In this document: positions 13,601 through 14,216 of the stretch, in pieces
How positions within the stretch are numbered: position 1 is the first letter of the stretch
How the letters are laid out: every line of letters begins with the position of its first letter
Assembly: GCA_945907225.1 (NCBI GenBank)
Contig: CAMDSN010000018.1
Coordinates: 1 to 14,216, forward strand
Direction: 5' to 3'
DNA length: 14,216 nt
Source of the DNA: Flavobacterium psychrophilum
GTDB lineage: Bacteria; Bacteroidota; Bacteroidia; Flavobacteriales; Flavobacteriaceae
The notes under the pieces: generated by a model
Databases searched by the model: none
Told to the model about the DNA's origin: nothing
The model's input: the letters and a program-made list of their open reading frames with translations, nothing else
Translations under genes and position numbers: made by a program

Positions 13601-14216
13601 ATGTCTAACACACAACATTTACAAGATTTTACAACACAAACTAGAAGAGATATTCTTCGCATGGTACACGCCGTAAACTCAGGCCATCCTGGAGGTTCAT
13701 TGGGCTGTGCTGAGTTTTTAACCGTATTGTACCAACAGCTATTGCAACGAAATCCGGGATTTAGTATGGACGGAATTGGAGAAGATATTTTCTTCTTATC
13801 GAATGGTCATATTTCCCCTATTTTCTACTCCGTTTTGGCACGCAGTGGATATTTCCCTGTTTCGGAACTGGCTACTTTTAGAAAACTAAATTCCCGTTTG
13901 CAAGGCCATCCCACCACACATGACGGCTTACCTGGAGTGCGAATGGCTGCGGGTTCCTTGGGCCAAGGATTATCTGTAGCAATTGGAGCCGCTCAAGCCA
14001 AAAAATTAAATAATGATGCTCATTTAGTTTATGTATTAACTGGCGATGGCGAATTGCAAGAAGGGCAAAACTGGGAAGCTATTATGTATGCATCCGCCAA
14101 AAAAGTAGATAATCTTATCGCCACTATCGACTTTAATGGACAACAAATTGATGGTGCCACCAATGATGTTTTGAATATGGGTAATTTAAAAACCAAGTTC
14201 GAAGCGTTTGATTGGG
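13601..14216 (+). CDS. Transketolase, N-terminal (TPP-binding) subunit; 3' end outside window
   Basis: Transketolase moves two-carbon units between sugar phosphates in the pentose phosphate pathway, using thiamine diphosphate. Visible are 205 codons: the substrate-side motif NSGHPGGSLGCAEFLTVLY near the N-terminus, SNGHISPIFYSVLA, the glycine-rich loop MAAGSLGQGLSVAIGAA, and the TPP motif GDGELQEGQNWEAIMYAS followed by DFNGQQIDG. The short N-terminus (SGHPGG by residue 27) and the IDFNGQQIDG form are typical of the split transketolase in which N- and C-terminal halves are separate genes, so a C-terminal partner probably lies just beyond the right edge. The full-length N subunit is usually near 280 aa. 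ATG at 13601 follows ACTACAAAAA, a normal A-rich leader, and a good promoter lies upstream. Confidence 0.95.
   Translation, partial: MSNTQHLQDFTTQTRRDILRMVHAVNSGHPGGSLGCAEFLTVLYQQLLQRNPGFSMDGIGEDIFFLSNGHISPIFYSVLARSGYFPVSELATFRKLNSRLQGHPTTHDGLPGVRMAAGSLGQGLSVAIGAAQAKKLNNDAHLVYVLTGDGELQEGQNWEAIMYASAKKVDNLIATIDFNGQQIDGATNDVLNMGNLKTKFEAFDW

Overview
The window comes from the chromosome of a low-GC member of the Bacteroidetes, most probably a flavobacterium (class Flavobacteriia). Four things point there: protein sequences that match flavobacterial families from memory; promoter boxes of the form TAnnTTTG; A-rich leaders without Shine-Dalgarno sequences; and a split transketolase. No database search was possible, so species-level placement is open.

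Left part (1-7250, all minus strand): a housekeeping block read right to left. It holds tgt (queuosine tRNA modification), an LptF/LptG-family permease, an EamA-type transporter overlapping it by 14 nt, accA (fatty acid synthesis), dnaB (replicative helicase), and an exported conserved protein often labelled 'asparagine synthetase B' that runs off the left edge. accA and dnaB each end in a clear intrinsic terminator. Exact TAnnTTTG boxes lie before tgt, accA and the leftmost gene, so the block is several transcription units.

Middle part (7251-13507): a complete type II-C CRISPR-Cas system in an unusual order. cas1 and cas2 are on the plus strand, followed by a terminator and an array of 16 repeats and 15 spacers. 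A compact Cas9 (1123 aa) lies on the opposite strand, converging on the array. A tracrRNA on the plus strand, divergent from cas9, is deduced from an anti-repeat, a small nexus hairpin and a terminator hairpin. By comparison with the repeat orientation in other II-C systems and with the tracrRNA, the crRNAs are encoded on the minus strand, the same strand as cas9. No csn2 or cas4 is present. The more usual order is cas9-cas1-cas2-array, so the cas9/tracrRNA half looks inverted or relocated relative to the adaptation genes. The repeat nearest cas9 is cut short at 30 of 36 nt and is followed by a palindromic intergenic element. A second, different palindromic element precedes cas1. These may mark rearrangement boundaries.

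Right part (13541-14216): a strong promoter match and the start of the N-terminal transketolase subunit gene, which runs off the right edge.

I found no wholly new system. The points most worth checking are the rearranged II-C locus and its polarity, the two bracketing palindromic elements, a perfect 16-bp palindrome inside one spacer, and a Tgt lacking the usual zinc-binding cysteines.
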